A DNA stretch of 64,000 bases from Aristolochia californica (lineage: Eukaryota > Streptophyta > Magnoliopsida > Piperales > Aristolochiaceae): NCBI GenBank assembly GCA_029961685.1, contig JARWKL010000008.1:5954501-6018500 (forward strand), in the 5' to 3' direction. Below are positions 46,330-57,051 of the stretch, one piece after another (positions within the stretch are counted from its first letter, which is position 1; each line of letters begins with the position of its first letter). The position numbers were made by a program, and so were the translations under genes. The notes beneath the pieces were generated by a model, which was not told the DNA's origin, ran no database searches, and saw nothing but the letters and a program-made list of their open reading frames with translations.

Positions 46330-47130
46330 CTCATCATAAGACTAGTTAGTTGTTTGAGATTGTTTTTTCAGATGTTTGGGATCCTTGTCCTGTAACTAGC
46401 TTATTTGGTTATAAGTATTTTCTTTCATTTATTGATGATTTCAGTAGATGTACTCGGGTGTATCTCCTTATGAAGAAATGTGAAATTTTTTATGTATTTC
46501 AAAATTTTTACAATGAAAGAAAAAATTAGTTTGCCACTTCTATTCATGTTTTGTGTATAGATAATGGTTTTGAATTCATGAACCATAAATTCGATGTGTT
46601 CTGTCAAAGTCTAAGGAATTATCCATCAGTCATCTTGTGTATTTACTCCATAGAAAAATGGAGTAGCTGAACGTAAAAATCGTCATTTCTTGGAAGGGGC
46701 ATGCACGATGTTGTTTTATGAACCAAAAATTTGATGTGTTCTATCAAAGTCAAGGAGTTATCCATCAGTCATCTTGTGTATTTACTCCACAAAAAAATGG
46801 AGTAGTTGAACATAAAAATCGTCATTTGTTGGAAGTGGTACACACAATGTTGTTTCATATGAATGTACCCAAGTCATATTGGGGTGATGCGGTTCTTATT
46901 ACTTGCTTTCTCATCAACAAGATGCCTTCATCCTTTTTTGGGGGTAAAATTCATGTATAAGTTTTACTTCCTTCTGGTCCGTTGTTTCCATTATCATCAC
47001 ATGTTTTTGCTTGTATCGTTTGCATGCATGTTTGGTTCATCCAGAGATAAGTTGTCATCTCGTATAGTCAAACGCATCTTCTTGGGATATTCTCACACAT
47101 AGAATATCCATTATCACAAATGTTTTTGTC
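46330..47130 (+). pseudogene. Copia integrase, plus-strand element, broken
   Basis: FSDVWDPCPVTSLFGYKYFL and FIDDFSRCTRVYLLMKK give the start of the integrase core. The second Asp motif reads VLCIDNGFEF (about 46553). A duplicated segment follows, and 46718-46960 reads VIHQSSCVFTPQKNGVVEHK then NRHLLEVVHTM and MNVPKSYWGDAVL. 47040-47100 reads SRDKLSSRIVKRIFLGYSHT. Several stops and the 140-bp duplication destroy the frame. Confidence 0.8.
46578..46857 (+). repeat. 140-bp tandem duplication inside the integrase
   Basis: ATGAACCATAAATTCGATGTG at 46578 is repeated from 46718 (ATGAACCAAAAATTTGATGTG) with the same following text, including GGAGTAGCTGAACGTAAAAA against GGAGTAGTTGAACATAAAAA. Each unit is 140 bp and the units differ by roughly 10%. 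The duplication covers the catalytic Glu region (NGVAE/NGVVE). Confidence 0.9.
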
Positions 47131-47994
47131 CGGTCGACTCAAAAATCCTAAGAAAAAAAAACAGAAATTTATTGTTGAGAGTGGGATTAGAATCCACAAC
47201 CTCAACTTAAAATTTAAGAAAATGACCTCTAATCGATCTCACCTTCAGTGATATCTTTGGATACATTTAATAAATATTTGAATAACTAGAAAATCAGTAT
47301 ATTTGTTTTTTATGCCATTTCCCATTTACTTCATATGAATTTTCAAATATGAATGTATAAATGCATATTTATAAAAAAATTTATTTAGGCTTTTTTGCAT
47401 ACTTAATTTTCTATACATATTTTTGGTTGACCTAAATATAAGGAATTAATAATTGGCATAAATTTTTGTCAATTATCTTGATGTCATATTTTTTTTTACA
47501 TTTGAATAATTGAGTAATAGCCACAACATTCTTAAATATGAAAATGTCTAGTGACATTAAACCTAGTCACATAAAGTTAATGACATAAAAAAATGTGATT
47601 AATTATGGAGATATAATTATTTAACCCCACAGTGTAAATGCTTAAGTGATTAATCAAGATGAGATAGAAATACTCAAAAATAAAATAATCTAGTTGCCCA
47701 TAGGCCTAGAAAATTTCTTTACAGACAAATTTTGATCCCATCATAAAGTGATATAAATCGTTTATGTGTTATAATCTAAGCCCACATGAAAGATTATAAT
47801 GACATATTGATTTATTTGTTTGAATTATTTACATGGATAAATATTCAATATTTGGCTTCATTGCATGTTTTAGTAAGCTTTTTGTTTATTTTGCAGTTGT
47901 TCAAACTTTATTTGTTCCAAATTTTGATTCCTCCTATATTATTCCTCTGAATGGAGACAATTATACTGATTGGAAGGAGAAAATTCTCCTGTCA
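47131..47994 (+). other. Insert between integrase and RT, with a Copia gag-start fragment
   Basis: 47131-47885 is AT-rich and unassigned. 47893-47994 reads SSYIIPLNGDNYTDWKEKIL in one frame, a Copia gag N-terminus, out of place between integrase and RT. It stops where the hAT-end fragment begins. It could be a separate element's remnant or a rearranged part of the host Copia. Confidence 0.5.
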
Positions 47995-48173
47995 TAGAGG
48001 TGCATGCCCAATTTTATGTAAAATGTATGCATAATTTTATTTGCAGTTTATTTGATATGTATTTTATGTAAAGTTTTAAATGTAGGTTTGAGCTCAAACT
48101 CGGTTAAAATTATTGGCTCGATCTCGATTACAATTTTAGGCTTGATGCTAGGCTTGATTTGATGCCACCCCTA
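47995..48173 (-). mobile_element. Short hAT-derived (MITE-like) element
   Basis: 179 bp. It starts TAGAGGTGCATG and ends GATGCCACCCCTA, so the ends form an imperfect inverted repeat like that of the large hAT element (TAGGGGTGGCATC). The interior (CCCAATTTTATGTAAAATG, AAGTTTTAAATGTAGG, GAGCTCAAACTCGG) matches the fragment at 9030-9378. The 8-bp flanks (TCCTGTCA, GTTACAGG) are not direct repeats. It has no coding capacity. Confidence 0.65.
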
Positions 48174-48339
48174 GTTACAGGTGTTGAATCTATTATTCCT
48201 TTACTGGTATATGATAGTCCCGCACCTTCACCGAGTGTTACTGTTGAGAAACCACTACAGGCATATCATCAATGACGATGCCCTCTCCTCAGCGTACAAT
48301 TCCCTCTCTTCATGCCGGTCCATGATCCTGATTCGTTTG

Positions 48340-49205
48340 CGGATCTTGAGGTAAATGATTTACATCTTCCTATTGCTCTTCTAGAAGGTGTGAGGAAAGA
48401 CACTCGTGTTGGTCATTTCACTTTGTTTCTTTCGATTTATTATCTGACCAATATAAAACGTTTGGTTGTCTCTATCTACTTGCACTATTCCTTCTTTAGT
48501 GTATGGCTATCCTTTCTTCTCCAGAGTGGAAGTAGGCCATGGATGTTGAAATGGAGGTACTATTAGATAGGGGGAATTGGTAGTCATGTGATTTACCCTG
48601 GGGCACTGGTTGTCAGATGTAGATGGGTGTATACTATGAAATGAGCCGATGGTTCCATTGAAAGGTTCAAGGCTAGATTGGTAGCCCTAGGCTACACACA
48701 GATATATGGCATTGATGTGTTTGAGATATTCTCTCCCGTTGTTAGGTTGTCTTCTGTCAGAATTTTAGTTTCTATTGCTGTGAATTAAGGGTGGTCATTA
48801 TGCCAACTTGACATCTAGAATGCTTTCTTGTATGGTGATTTGAATTATATGGAGCAACCTTCAGGGTATGAAGGGGAGTGCATAAAGTGTGCAACTCAAG
48901 AAAGCAATATATGACTTGAAACAGAGTTCACATGCTTGGTTTGAAAATTTTGGCCAAGTGGTGATGTCAATGGGGTTCTCTAGTCACTGTGACCATTCAC
49001 TTTTTGTCCTGAAGCAGTCATCCGGTATTGTGGTGTTGTTGGTATAATTGGATGATATTAAATCATTTGGCAGTGATGTGGCTGGTGTCAGAACCTTTTT
49101 GACAAAACATTTTCAGATTAAGGACCTTAGTTTGCTAAAATATTTTCTGGGCATTGAAATGGCAAGAAGTAACGAAGAGGAATGTAACAAATATGCTACA
49201 AGAGG
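48340..49205 (+). pseudogene. Copia reverse transcriptase, plus-strand element, broken
   Basis: The linker VNDLHLPIALLEG is shared with the minus-strand relative (VSDLHLPIALRKG). RT proper reads [69 protein letters not shown] and, at the end, KYFLGIEMARS. The usual Y-V-D-D is degraded (LLVQLDDIKSFGSD after small changes). It is cut at about 49205 where minus-strand TNT1-like sequence begins. Confidence 0.78.
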
Positions 49206-49880
49206 AATGTAATCCCAAGTTTGACTTTCTGAAACATAAGGCTGAGTCTGCAGTGCCTCTAAAATACCTGAGAATCCACTTCACTGCTTCCCAAAGTTGC
49301 TTACCCGGATTACTCATATATCTGCTCACAACTCTCACTGCATGACCTATGTCTGGTCTAGTGCACACCATGGCTTACATGAGAGTGCCAATAGCAGAAG
49401 CATAAGGCACATTGGCCATGTTGGCTTGCTACTGCTCTGTAGAAGGTGACTGCTCCTTAGATAGCCTAAAGTGACTAACCAAAAAGAATATGTGAAGAAG
49501 GTGTTGAGCAGATTCAACCTGAATGATGCAAAACCAGTGAGTAAAAAAAAAAAAAAAAGAGTCACTGGTTTTGCATCATTCATGTTGAATCTTCTCAACA
49601 CCTTCTTCACATATTTTTTGTGATAGTTTCAAGACATCAATGTCCCTAGTAATCCTCATCCCAAGGATTTGTTTTGCAGCACCCAAATCCTTCATTGCAA
49701 ACTTCTTGGACAAATCCCTTTTCAACTTATCTATTTCCTGTTTGCAAGCACTTGTTATCAACAAGTCATTAACATATATAGCAGTAGAATGATGTAGGAG
49801 TCATCAAACTTCTTCACATTACAGCAATGATCCGCCTAACACTTCAAGAAACTATGACTACTCATAAAGGTGTCAAACTT
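49206..49880 (-). mobile_element. TNT1-like Copia RT/RNase H fragment
   Basis: On the minus strand this reads FDDSYIILLLY, EIDKLKRDLSKKFAMKDLGA, AKQILGMRITRDIDVLKLSQ, then after the inverted repeat LGYLRSSHLLQSSSKPTW and MVCTRPDIGHAVRVVSRYMS. It parallels 6105-6695 of the first Copia almost word for word, so the two are copies of one family. It has no LTRs and ends against the LINE at 49881. Confidence 0.85.
49481..49620. repeat. Near-perfect inverted repeat, arms about 59 bp, oligo(A) loop
   Basis: The left arm (49481-49540, AATATGTGAAGAAGGTGTTG...CAAAACCAGTGA) is the reverse complement of the right arm (49562-49620) with only a few mismatches. The loop is GT, about 17 A and G. Both arms encode the same RT peptide (EYVKKVL-RFN-NDAKPV) in opposite orientation, so the right-arm coding segment was copied back inverted. 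Confidence 0.92.
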
Positions 49881-52037
49881 TTTATACAAATATTCACTCC
49901 AAGAAGCACCCATGGAGCAAGAGAGGTCTCTAGCCACCCTAGAGAGCTCCGGTAAGTCCTCAATGAGGGAGCGGGGGCTGCAACATTCATTTGACTAGAA
50001 GATGAGGGTCCTCCCATTGTTGGTGTAAAAAGAAGTTGCATCTCTGAATACTGGGAGAAACTTTTGAACTGATTTCCATATCGGGGATAAGAGACGAGTG
50101 ACGCCACCCTCTCTCCACCAAGCACCCAAAAATTGAAGGTAGAACCTGACCATATCTCTCTATAGGCTGTTGTGCTTGACGTTGAAGTTCCAAATCCACT
50201 TGAGCCTATGGGCTTTGTTCATTTCCTTCATAGGCCGGATGCCTAACCCACCCCTTTTGTGAGGTATTGCATATGTCCTTCCAACTCACTAGATGATATC
50301 TAAAAGTGTCTTCTGATCCTCTCTAGAGAAAGCGCCAACGGATGACGTTAATCTTGGTGTAAACTGAGGCCGAACAATGCATGAATGATAGCAGATAGTT
50401 TGGCAGCCTTGTCAAGCAAGACTTGAGGAGAGTGAGTCGCCTCGTTGTAGATAGAAGCTTACCCCTCCAAGTAGCTAATCTCTTCTCAAATTTCTCAATA
50501 AAGGGGGACGAAAGTGAAGTTGAAGGCCGAGAATCAAAGAGTAGGAGCCCCAAATATGTAGCTGGCAAGTTTTCTAAGGCGCATCCCAGGTAATCAACCA
50601 TGCTCCGAAGCACAGATGAGTCTATGTGATAGCCATGGAGAGTGGTTTTCTTCTAGTTGATGCTCTGACCAGAAGCCAATTCAAATGAGCCCAAAACAGG
50701 ACGCAATTTTCTGATCTGATCCACAGTACCAACCCTAAAACAAATGGTGTCATCTGCAATTGAAGGATCGGTATATCAAAGGCTGCATAATCTGTCGTGG
50801 GGAGAAGCCATCCCAAGTTTTTGGCCAAATAGATTAAGGAGGAGAGATATTTTGCCACCACGTTGAAAAGCAAGGGGGATAGAGGGTCTCCATGTCTGAT
50901 TCCCCTGGATCCCTTCAAATACCTGCAAACAGTTCCGTTAAGAAGAACGGAGTAGCTCGTAGAGGAGATGCAACTTTGGATCTAGAAGTGCCATTTTTCC
51001 CCAAAGCCCATCTTCCCCAAGAGAGTGTCCAGAAGCTTCCAATTAACTCTGTCGAAGGCTTTCACGAAATCAAGCTTGAGGATGAATCTGGAGAGCTTTA
51101 AAACCTTAAAGTGGTGGATGAACTCATGACACGCCATGGCCGAATCTATTATGTTCCTTCCCTTAATAAAAACACTTTGGCCGTGATGAATAACAATAAG
51201 GAGAACCGCTCGGAGGCGATTAGCAAGGAGGTGCGCTATCACCTTATAGGTAGTGGTGGTGAGACTGATCGGTCAGAAGTTTGATGGGAGCTTTGCCTCT
51301 TCTTTTTTAGGGATGAGGCCAATAAAGGAAGCTCCGATACTCTTGTATCTGATGCCATGTTGATAGAAGGAGTGAACCATGCTGGTCATGTCATCTCTGA
51401 TGAGGGGCTAGCAGCGATGATAAAATTTCCCATTAAATCCGTCTGGGCCTGGAGCACGGTCTAGAGGGAGACTTAGGGCTGCTTTTTCAATTTCCCGACT
51501 GGATAAGGGGAGCTCAATAAAACTGGCTGCAATTGATGGAATAGCCTGGAAATGGGCTCTTTGGAAGAAAAGGCGGATTGACTGGCAATCAGAATATAGA
51601 TCTACAAAAAAATTCACCTGTAAGTCAGAAATAAAGGATCGATCCGAAGTGGTCTCACCATTGACACTGAGCGTGGTGATGTGGTTGGCTCGTCTCCGAG
51701 TAGAAGCGATTGCATGGAAGAATTTGGTATTTGCATCCCCGTTTGAGAGCCATTTGAATCGTGCACACTACTTCCAGTGCACGAGCTCACTATGAGCGAA
51801 GGACTGCAGTTGCCCTTGGAGGGCACTTCTCTGCTCCTCTGAGTCTAGATAGGCAATCTGAGCAAGGGTGGAGCTCTCTCTGCCGAGGAAGAGACCTTTC
51901 TCGCGGAGGCCCAGAAGCGTAGCAGTACCTTCAACAACTTGAGCTTAATTGGAAAGGACCATCCTCTACCAAAAGCACTGGATAGAGGTGTCAAAAGAGG
52001 GGTCCGCCATCTAAGCATTGTTAAATCTGAAAGGGGG
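49881..52037 (-). mobile_element. LINE fragment (L1-type), minus strand
   Basis: Read on the minus strand: FRFNNAWMADPSFDTSIQCF (end of the endonuclease linker, near 52000), LDRAPGPDGFNGKFYHRC (about 51420), VIAHLLANRLRAVL, GQSVFIKGRNIIDSAMACHE, LDFVKAFDRVNWKLLDTLLG (first catalytic Asp, about 51060), SRGIRHGDPLSPLLFNVVAK, IADDTICF (catalytic Asp pair, about 50745-50765), ATYLGLLL, and RGGLGIRPMKEMNKAHRLKW (about 50200). Stops and frameshifts break it. Endonuclease, RNase H and a 3' tail are absent, so both ends are truncated. Confidence 0.85.
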
Positions 52038-54113
52038 AGGGGGGTGGGCCCGGCCGAAGTGGGTATCAACCATGCCTTTTCTATTCAATATTGTTGCTGA
52101 GCTCCTATCTTCTATGATCTACAAGGCTAAGAATGTCGGGTGGTTGGATCCGATTAGTTGCAAGGCTGAGTTTGATGTGCCTCTTCTTCATTATGCAGAT
52201 GACACACTCATTTTTGGTGTTGGTTCACTAGAGTATGCAGTGAAGATCAAGGTCTTACTTGGGTTATTTGAGATTGTGTTGGGACAAAAGGTCAATTGGC
52301 AGAAAACCACACTTTTGGGGTTCAACATCTGCCCGACATATCTTCACTCAATGGCAGATGTGTTGGGATTCTCTTTATCCTTGACCCAATCACATATCTT
52401 GGCCTCCCCCTCTTTACCTCTTGCATCAGTAAGGATCTTTGGATCCCAATTATTGAGCAGCTGGAATTGCATTTGGCCACTTGGAGAGGTCGTTTCCTCT
52501 TAAATGCTGGAAAACTTGTCCTTCTTAAAGCTTGCTTGGCCAGTATTCCCAACTATTTCCTCTCCTTCCTCCACTGTTTAGCTTCGGTCTGTGTGCAAAT
52601 TGATAGGTTGATGAAAGGTTCCTTTGGCGTGGTACTTCTTCGGACTTTTAAGTATCATCTTGTGGGATGGAAAGATGTGTGCATCCCCAAATCTAGGGGA
52701 GGGTTGGGTATACGGCTCACCAAGCATATGATTACGGTTCTTCTCCTTAAGTGGATTTGGAAATTCAACAATGTTGGTAGTGATTTTTGGAAGGCGATGG
52801 TGTCCGACAAATTGAACTGGCAAGATCATTGGTGGACTTCAGGAGGAAGGAGAGCTTCGCTCTCTCCAATCTGGAGAGCTATATTCTTTCTCCTCCCCCT
52901 TTTCAGCTCGGGTCTTTGCTTTCATGTTGGCAATGGTTGCATGATTCGTTTCTAGGAGGATCGGTGGGTTGGGTTCGGATCTTTGAGGGCCTCCTTCAGT
53001 TGTGTTTGGCGAGCCTCTTCCCAATGCTGCTTCTCTGTTGACGATGCCTGGAGATCTGGATCCTAGGATCTTCGCCTTCGTCGTGGGCTGGATGACTCAG
53101 ACGCTTTGCTTGCCACACACCTTCTGGAGACTCTCTCTTCCTCTAGGCCTAGGGAGGCCATTGCTGATTCAATGATTTGGTGGCTGGAAGCTAATGGTAG
53201 TGTTTTAGTCTCTTCCGCCTACTCTCTCATTATGGGATGGTCTTCATCAGTGTCTGATCATGAGGTGGCCCTTATTTGGCACTTATGTGCTCCCCCGAAG
53301 GTCAAATGTTTCCTATGGAGTTCTGGTTTTAACAAGATCCTTACAACTGACAATCTTCGGCGCCGTGGTAACCATAGTGCTTGCTTTTGGATGAGACTAT
53401 CAGTCATCTTCTCATCTCTTGCCCTTTCTCATGGTCGATTTGGATGAGCATTATCAGTTGGATTGGCTTTCAGCTATGCTCCTTGGAATCTCCCTGCCCA
53501 AGTTGGGCAAGATGCTTGTCTCTGCTTGTGTAACTTTTATCCATTGGGGCCTTTGGAAGGAGCATAACAATAGGCGATTCAACGCCAAATTTCTCTCTCA
53601 GGATAGGGTTGCCTCATCTATCATTGGTTCCATCTCTACATGCCTCCACTCCAGGAAGGAATTCTCCTCTCTCCAAGGTTGCCCTCTCAGGGACAACTGG
53701 CATGCCCTTGCCTGGATGGGCTCTCCTGCTAGACATCCCATTATGCAAGAATAGCAACCTCCTCATCCGGGCTTCATCAAGCTGAATTTTGACGGTAGCT
53801 CCTTTGGCAATCCTGGCATGGCAGACTTTGGTGGCGTGTTTCGGGACTCCTACGGCAATCAGCTCATGTCCTACTCCTGTCCCATGGGCATCTCTTACTC
53901 TGCCTTTGCTCAGCTTCAGGCCCTCCTCAGTGGCCTCACCATTTCCCATACCTTACTTTTATTTGGTCCCATGTTTCCAGATCTGCTAATTCTGTGGCTG
54001 GCGCCTTTGCTAAGCAGGGAGCCTCCCTCCAATCTGTTATTGTAAGGGGTGTGTCTCCCTAGTTTGTTTGTTTGTTTTCTTTGATTAATAAATTATCACT
54101 TCTTCTTAAAAAA
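52038..54113 (+). mobile_element. LINE fragment (L1-type with RNase H), plus strand, 5'-truncated
   Basis: Starts inside RT: MPFLFNIVAELLSSMIYKAK, LLHYADDTLIFG (catalytic Asp pair, about 52190-52220), TYLGLPLF, WRGRFLLNAGKLVLLKACLA, SRGGLGIRLTKHMITVLLLK, then the zinc-binding region (ALIWHLCAPPKVKCFLW, 53270-53330) and RNase H ([20 protein letters not shown], about 53775-53835). It ends GTRGVSP-like, a 3' leader TTTGATTAATAAATTATC and a short A tail (54107-54114). Frames change at about 52290, 52950 and 53450. It is better preserved than the neighbouring minus-strand LINE. A 5'-truncated copy with an A tail is the normal product of target-primed reverse transcription. Confidence 0.88.
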
Positions 54114-54254
54114 AAGTATGTAAGTCGCAATTATGTAATTTTCATAACCTCACTTATTAAATAGAAAGGGGGGTCACAACGAGACTAAATTCCTCAGTTC
54201 TCTTTCATCTCTCCTCAATTTCTTACTTTCCTCTCTTCATACTCTTTTTTCTCA
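54114..54254 (+). repeat. Partial 3' LTR of the plus-strand Copia
   Basis: AGTATGTAAG-CGCAATTATGTAATTTTCAT-ACCTCACTTATTAAATAGAAAG and the CT-rich end ACTCTTTTTTCTCA match 46070-46242. The LINE A tail abuts it at 54113, so the left part of this LTR is missing or displaced. Confidence 0.8.
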
Positions 54255-55013
54255 TAAACATTGTTTCCATTGACTGAGATTTTTTTTTTTTTTTGCTTTT
54301 CTTTTTTTGGAGAATAATGAAAAATATGAGTTTCAATTTTGAGTTATTTAATCAAACCCAATTCTCATGGTAAAACTTCAGATGCTCTGTGGAGCAGTAT
54401 GGTTTTTTTTTTTTCTTTCTTTCATTTTAGATCTTATTTTATTTTATTTTATTTTTTGTTTTTTGTAAGGCAAAATTTTGTTAAGAGAGAAAACAAAGGG
54501 GACACCAAGGCTACTATGCAAAAAGGCCTAGACCTAAGAAGGAAAAGTACCAAAAAAATAACAACATTCTCCTGCAATTGCCCCAGTTTTGCAAATTTAG
54601 CTGCCTCAGAATTCACACTGCAAAGAATATGAGGCCAGATAATCTCAAGATAGCTAGCAATATCATCAATTTTAAAAAATTGCTGATAAAAACTTGATGG
54701 AAATTCTGTTTCCACCCATGAAATTACAGTTTTGAAGTCCCTTCTGACAATTGGTGGCAACCTGAAATCATTTTCACCTTTGTTTTCAGTTGTCGTGAAA
54801 CTTCTTTCAACTTCCCCTTAAAATTCTGACAATAAAACTTTGTTTCAAACAATAAGGTAGTGGATTGGGCTTTTAGCTCATTGGCGACATAGGGAGTTTT
54901 TTGTATGAGGTCTTAGACTGAAGGTTTAGTTAGATATGGAGTAACAACTTAAGGAAAGATTCATTTGCCATTTAAAGAAAAAAATCTTCCTCCATTAGTA
55001 AAGAAAAAGTTAT
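54255..55013. other. Spacer between two Copia elements, with a LINE 3'-end remnant
   Basis: 54435-54775 on the minus strand reads DFKTVISWVETEF, IDDIASYLEIIWPHILCSVN and SEAAKFAKLGQ, which resembles the tail of a LINE RNase H, followed by an A-rich run at 54432-54467. The rest is AT-rich without genes. Confidence 0.4.
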
Positions 55014-55349
55014 TGACACTATAAAAAGTAAGAAGAAGAAAGGTTGAAGAGAGAGAATGAGAAGGAGAGAGATTGGAGAAGAGAAATTGAGAAAAGAAAA
55101 CCAAAAATTTGTGGCTGGACTTCCTCCAGCTTCTATTTATAGATTTAGGGTCGAGTAGGTGAGGTCGATTTACAACATTGCCCCTACTTTAAGTGAAAAC
55201 CCTAATTCTTTATTTCTCCTATTCTACGTGTCCCTTTTACATGAAATTTTGTCCGTAAACATAGTTTGACATGTAGAATAAGATTACATCAAGAAATATA
55301 AATAACGATAAGGTAAAATGACCAAAATGCCCCCTATTTTTTTTCAACA
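55014..55349 (-). repeat. 3' LTR of the minus-strand Copia
   Basis: 336 bp. On the minus strand it begins TGTTGAAAAAAAATAGG, directly after the purine-rich GAGAGGGAG, and ends TTTTTATAGTGTCA. TATAAATAGAAGC near 55130-55145 (minus strand) is a good TATA box. The 5-bp flank on the plus-strand left side is GTTAT; its partner lies outside the window. Confidence 0.78.
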
Positions 55350-55399
55350 CTCCCTCTCAAGTTGGAGAGTATATATCGAACAATCCTAGCTTGTCGCAG

Positions 55400-57000
55400 A
55401 AATTCAGGAATTCACGCTTTCCCATTGCTTTAATTAGGATATCGCCGAGTTGATCACCATACTGAACATATGGAGTAGTTACTTATTTTCTCATTACTGC
55501 ATCTCGGATGAAGTGACAATCTACCTCTGTATGTTTTGTTCTTTCATGAAAGATTGGATTATTTGCAATGAAGATTGCTGCCTGGTTATCACAATACATA
55601 GTGTGGGCCATTGCTCTATATTCTGCTTTTACACTGGACTGAACAACAACATTCTATTTTTTACTTTTCTAGCTGAGTATATTTCCTCCAAAAATACACA
55701 GTATCCAGTGGTTGATTTCCTGTCAAGCTTGGAGCTTGCATAATCAGCATCAGAGAAAGCTTCACTCTTCAAGTGATTATTAGGTTTGAAAAGGAGACCT
55801 TTTGTTGGTTCTCCCTTTATATATCTCAAGATTCTTTGTGCAACCTCTTGGTGAATTTTAGGTGGATGCTCCGTGAACTAGCTCACTGCACTCACTGCAA
55901 ATGAAATATAGGTCTAGTAACTATAGTATAGACGAGTTTGCTTAGTAGCCTTGGATACATTGTTTTATCTTTTAGTTCTGGACTTTGATCATCACGAAGA
56001 TCAAGTCATACTTCCATAGGTGTATCTACAGGTTTAGCCCCCAGAAGACCATATTCTTGAAGCATATCAGTAACATATTTTCTCCGAGTCAGTGTTGTTT
56101 CTTCTTTGCTTCTCTCTACCTCAATACCTAGAAAATATTTCAACTGACTCAGATCCTTAGTTTGAAAGTGATTTGCCAACTGGGATTTAATTGTTTCAAT
56201 ACTTGATTTGTCACTCCCAGATAAAATGATATCATCTACATACACCAGTAAGATAATAATTCTAGATGATCGTTTTAGAATAAATAATGAGCGATTACAA
56301 TGGCTTCTACGAAATCCCATAGATATAATAACTTGGCCAAAATTTTCAAACCAAGCTTGCGACTCTGTTTTAAGCCATAAGAGCCTTCTTTAGTTGACGT
56401 ACCTTATGTGTCTCTCCTTGAGCAACATACCCTAGAGGTTACTCTATATAGACTTCTTCCTCAAGGTCATCCATCATATAAGAAGGCGTTTTTAATATCT
56501 AGCTGGAATAGAGACCAACTATGATGGACTGCAATAGAAATACGTATACGAATAGAGGACATGCAAGCAATTGGAGAAAAAGTCTAAAAAACATCCACCC
56601 AAATGTTTGTGTATACCTTTTTGCAACAAAATGAGCCTTATTCCGTTCAACTCATCCATCTGAGTTATATTTAATAGTGTAGACCCATTGACATCCAACG
56701 ACAACATCACTTGGAGGTAAGTCACATAACTCCCAAGTTCTTCTTTCTATTAATGCTTCCATCTCAACATCCATGACATTCTTCCAATGAGGTTGCAACA
56801 AGGCCTCCTGCACTGAAGAAGGAATATTGCAAGTGGAAATGGACAAATCAAACTTACAACAGTTATCAGACAAGGAATCGAAGGAAACAAAATGAGATAA
56901 AGGATGGTGGGTACCTTTATGATCACCTTTCCGAAGGGCAATGGGAAGGTGCAGATCACTTACCTCAGGATTGGGAGACGATGAAGAGTTATGGTTGGAT
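55400..57000 (-). pseudogene. Copia reverse transcriptase and RNase H, minus-strand element, broken
   Basis: 56652-57215 ends with the RT start (VMDVEMEALIERRTWELCDL and VVGCQWVYTIKYNSDG). 56500-56650 reads SWSLFQLDIKNAFLYDGLEE. 56006-56320 holds SRIIILLVYVDDIILSGSDK (catalytic Asp pair), LKYFLGIEVERSKEE and KPVDTPMEV. RNase H follows: FSDADYASSKLDRKSTTGYC (55629-55829) and [18 protein letters not shown] (about 55500-55560). Stops interrupt most blocks. Confidence 0.85.
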
Positions 57001-57051
57001 GTGAGGAGGCGGTTTGGATCAGAATGAGAAGGTTGTTGTCGGCTGGTATAC

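Larger units (their letters stand above)
45925..54254 (+). mobile_element. Copia element (plus strand), decayed and split by several insertions
   Basis: The 5' LTR (45925-46242), primer-binding-like TAGTATCAAAGCC, integrase (46330-47130), RT (48340-49205) and part of the 3' LTR (54114-54254) are in order on the plus strand. Gag, protease and RNase H are missing. Its proteins and LTR are closely related to the minus-strand Copia at 55014-64000. Between integrase and RT there is an insert (47131-48180); between RT and the 3' LTR lie a TNT1-like fragment and two LINE pieces. The left boundary is estimated by alignment with the LTR at 55014-55349; no target duplication was found. Confidence 0.75.

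Noticed and set aside
49881..54113. A single LINE with a twin-priming inversion
   Set aside because: Both oppositely oriented pieces contain the RT catalytic segment, so they cannot be complementary parts of one copy.
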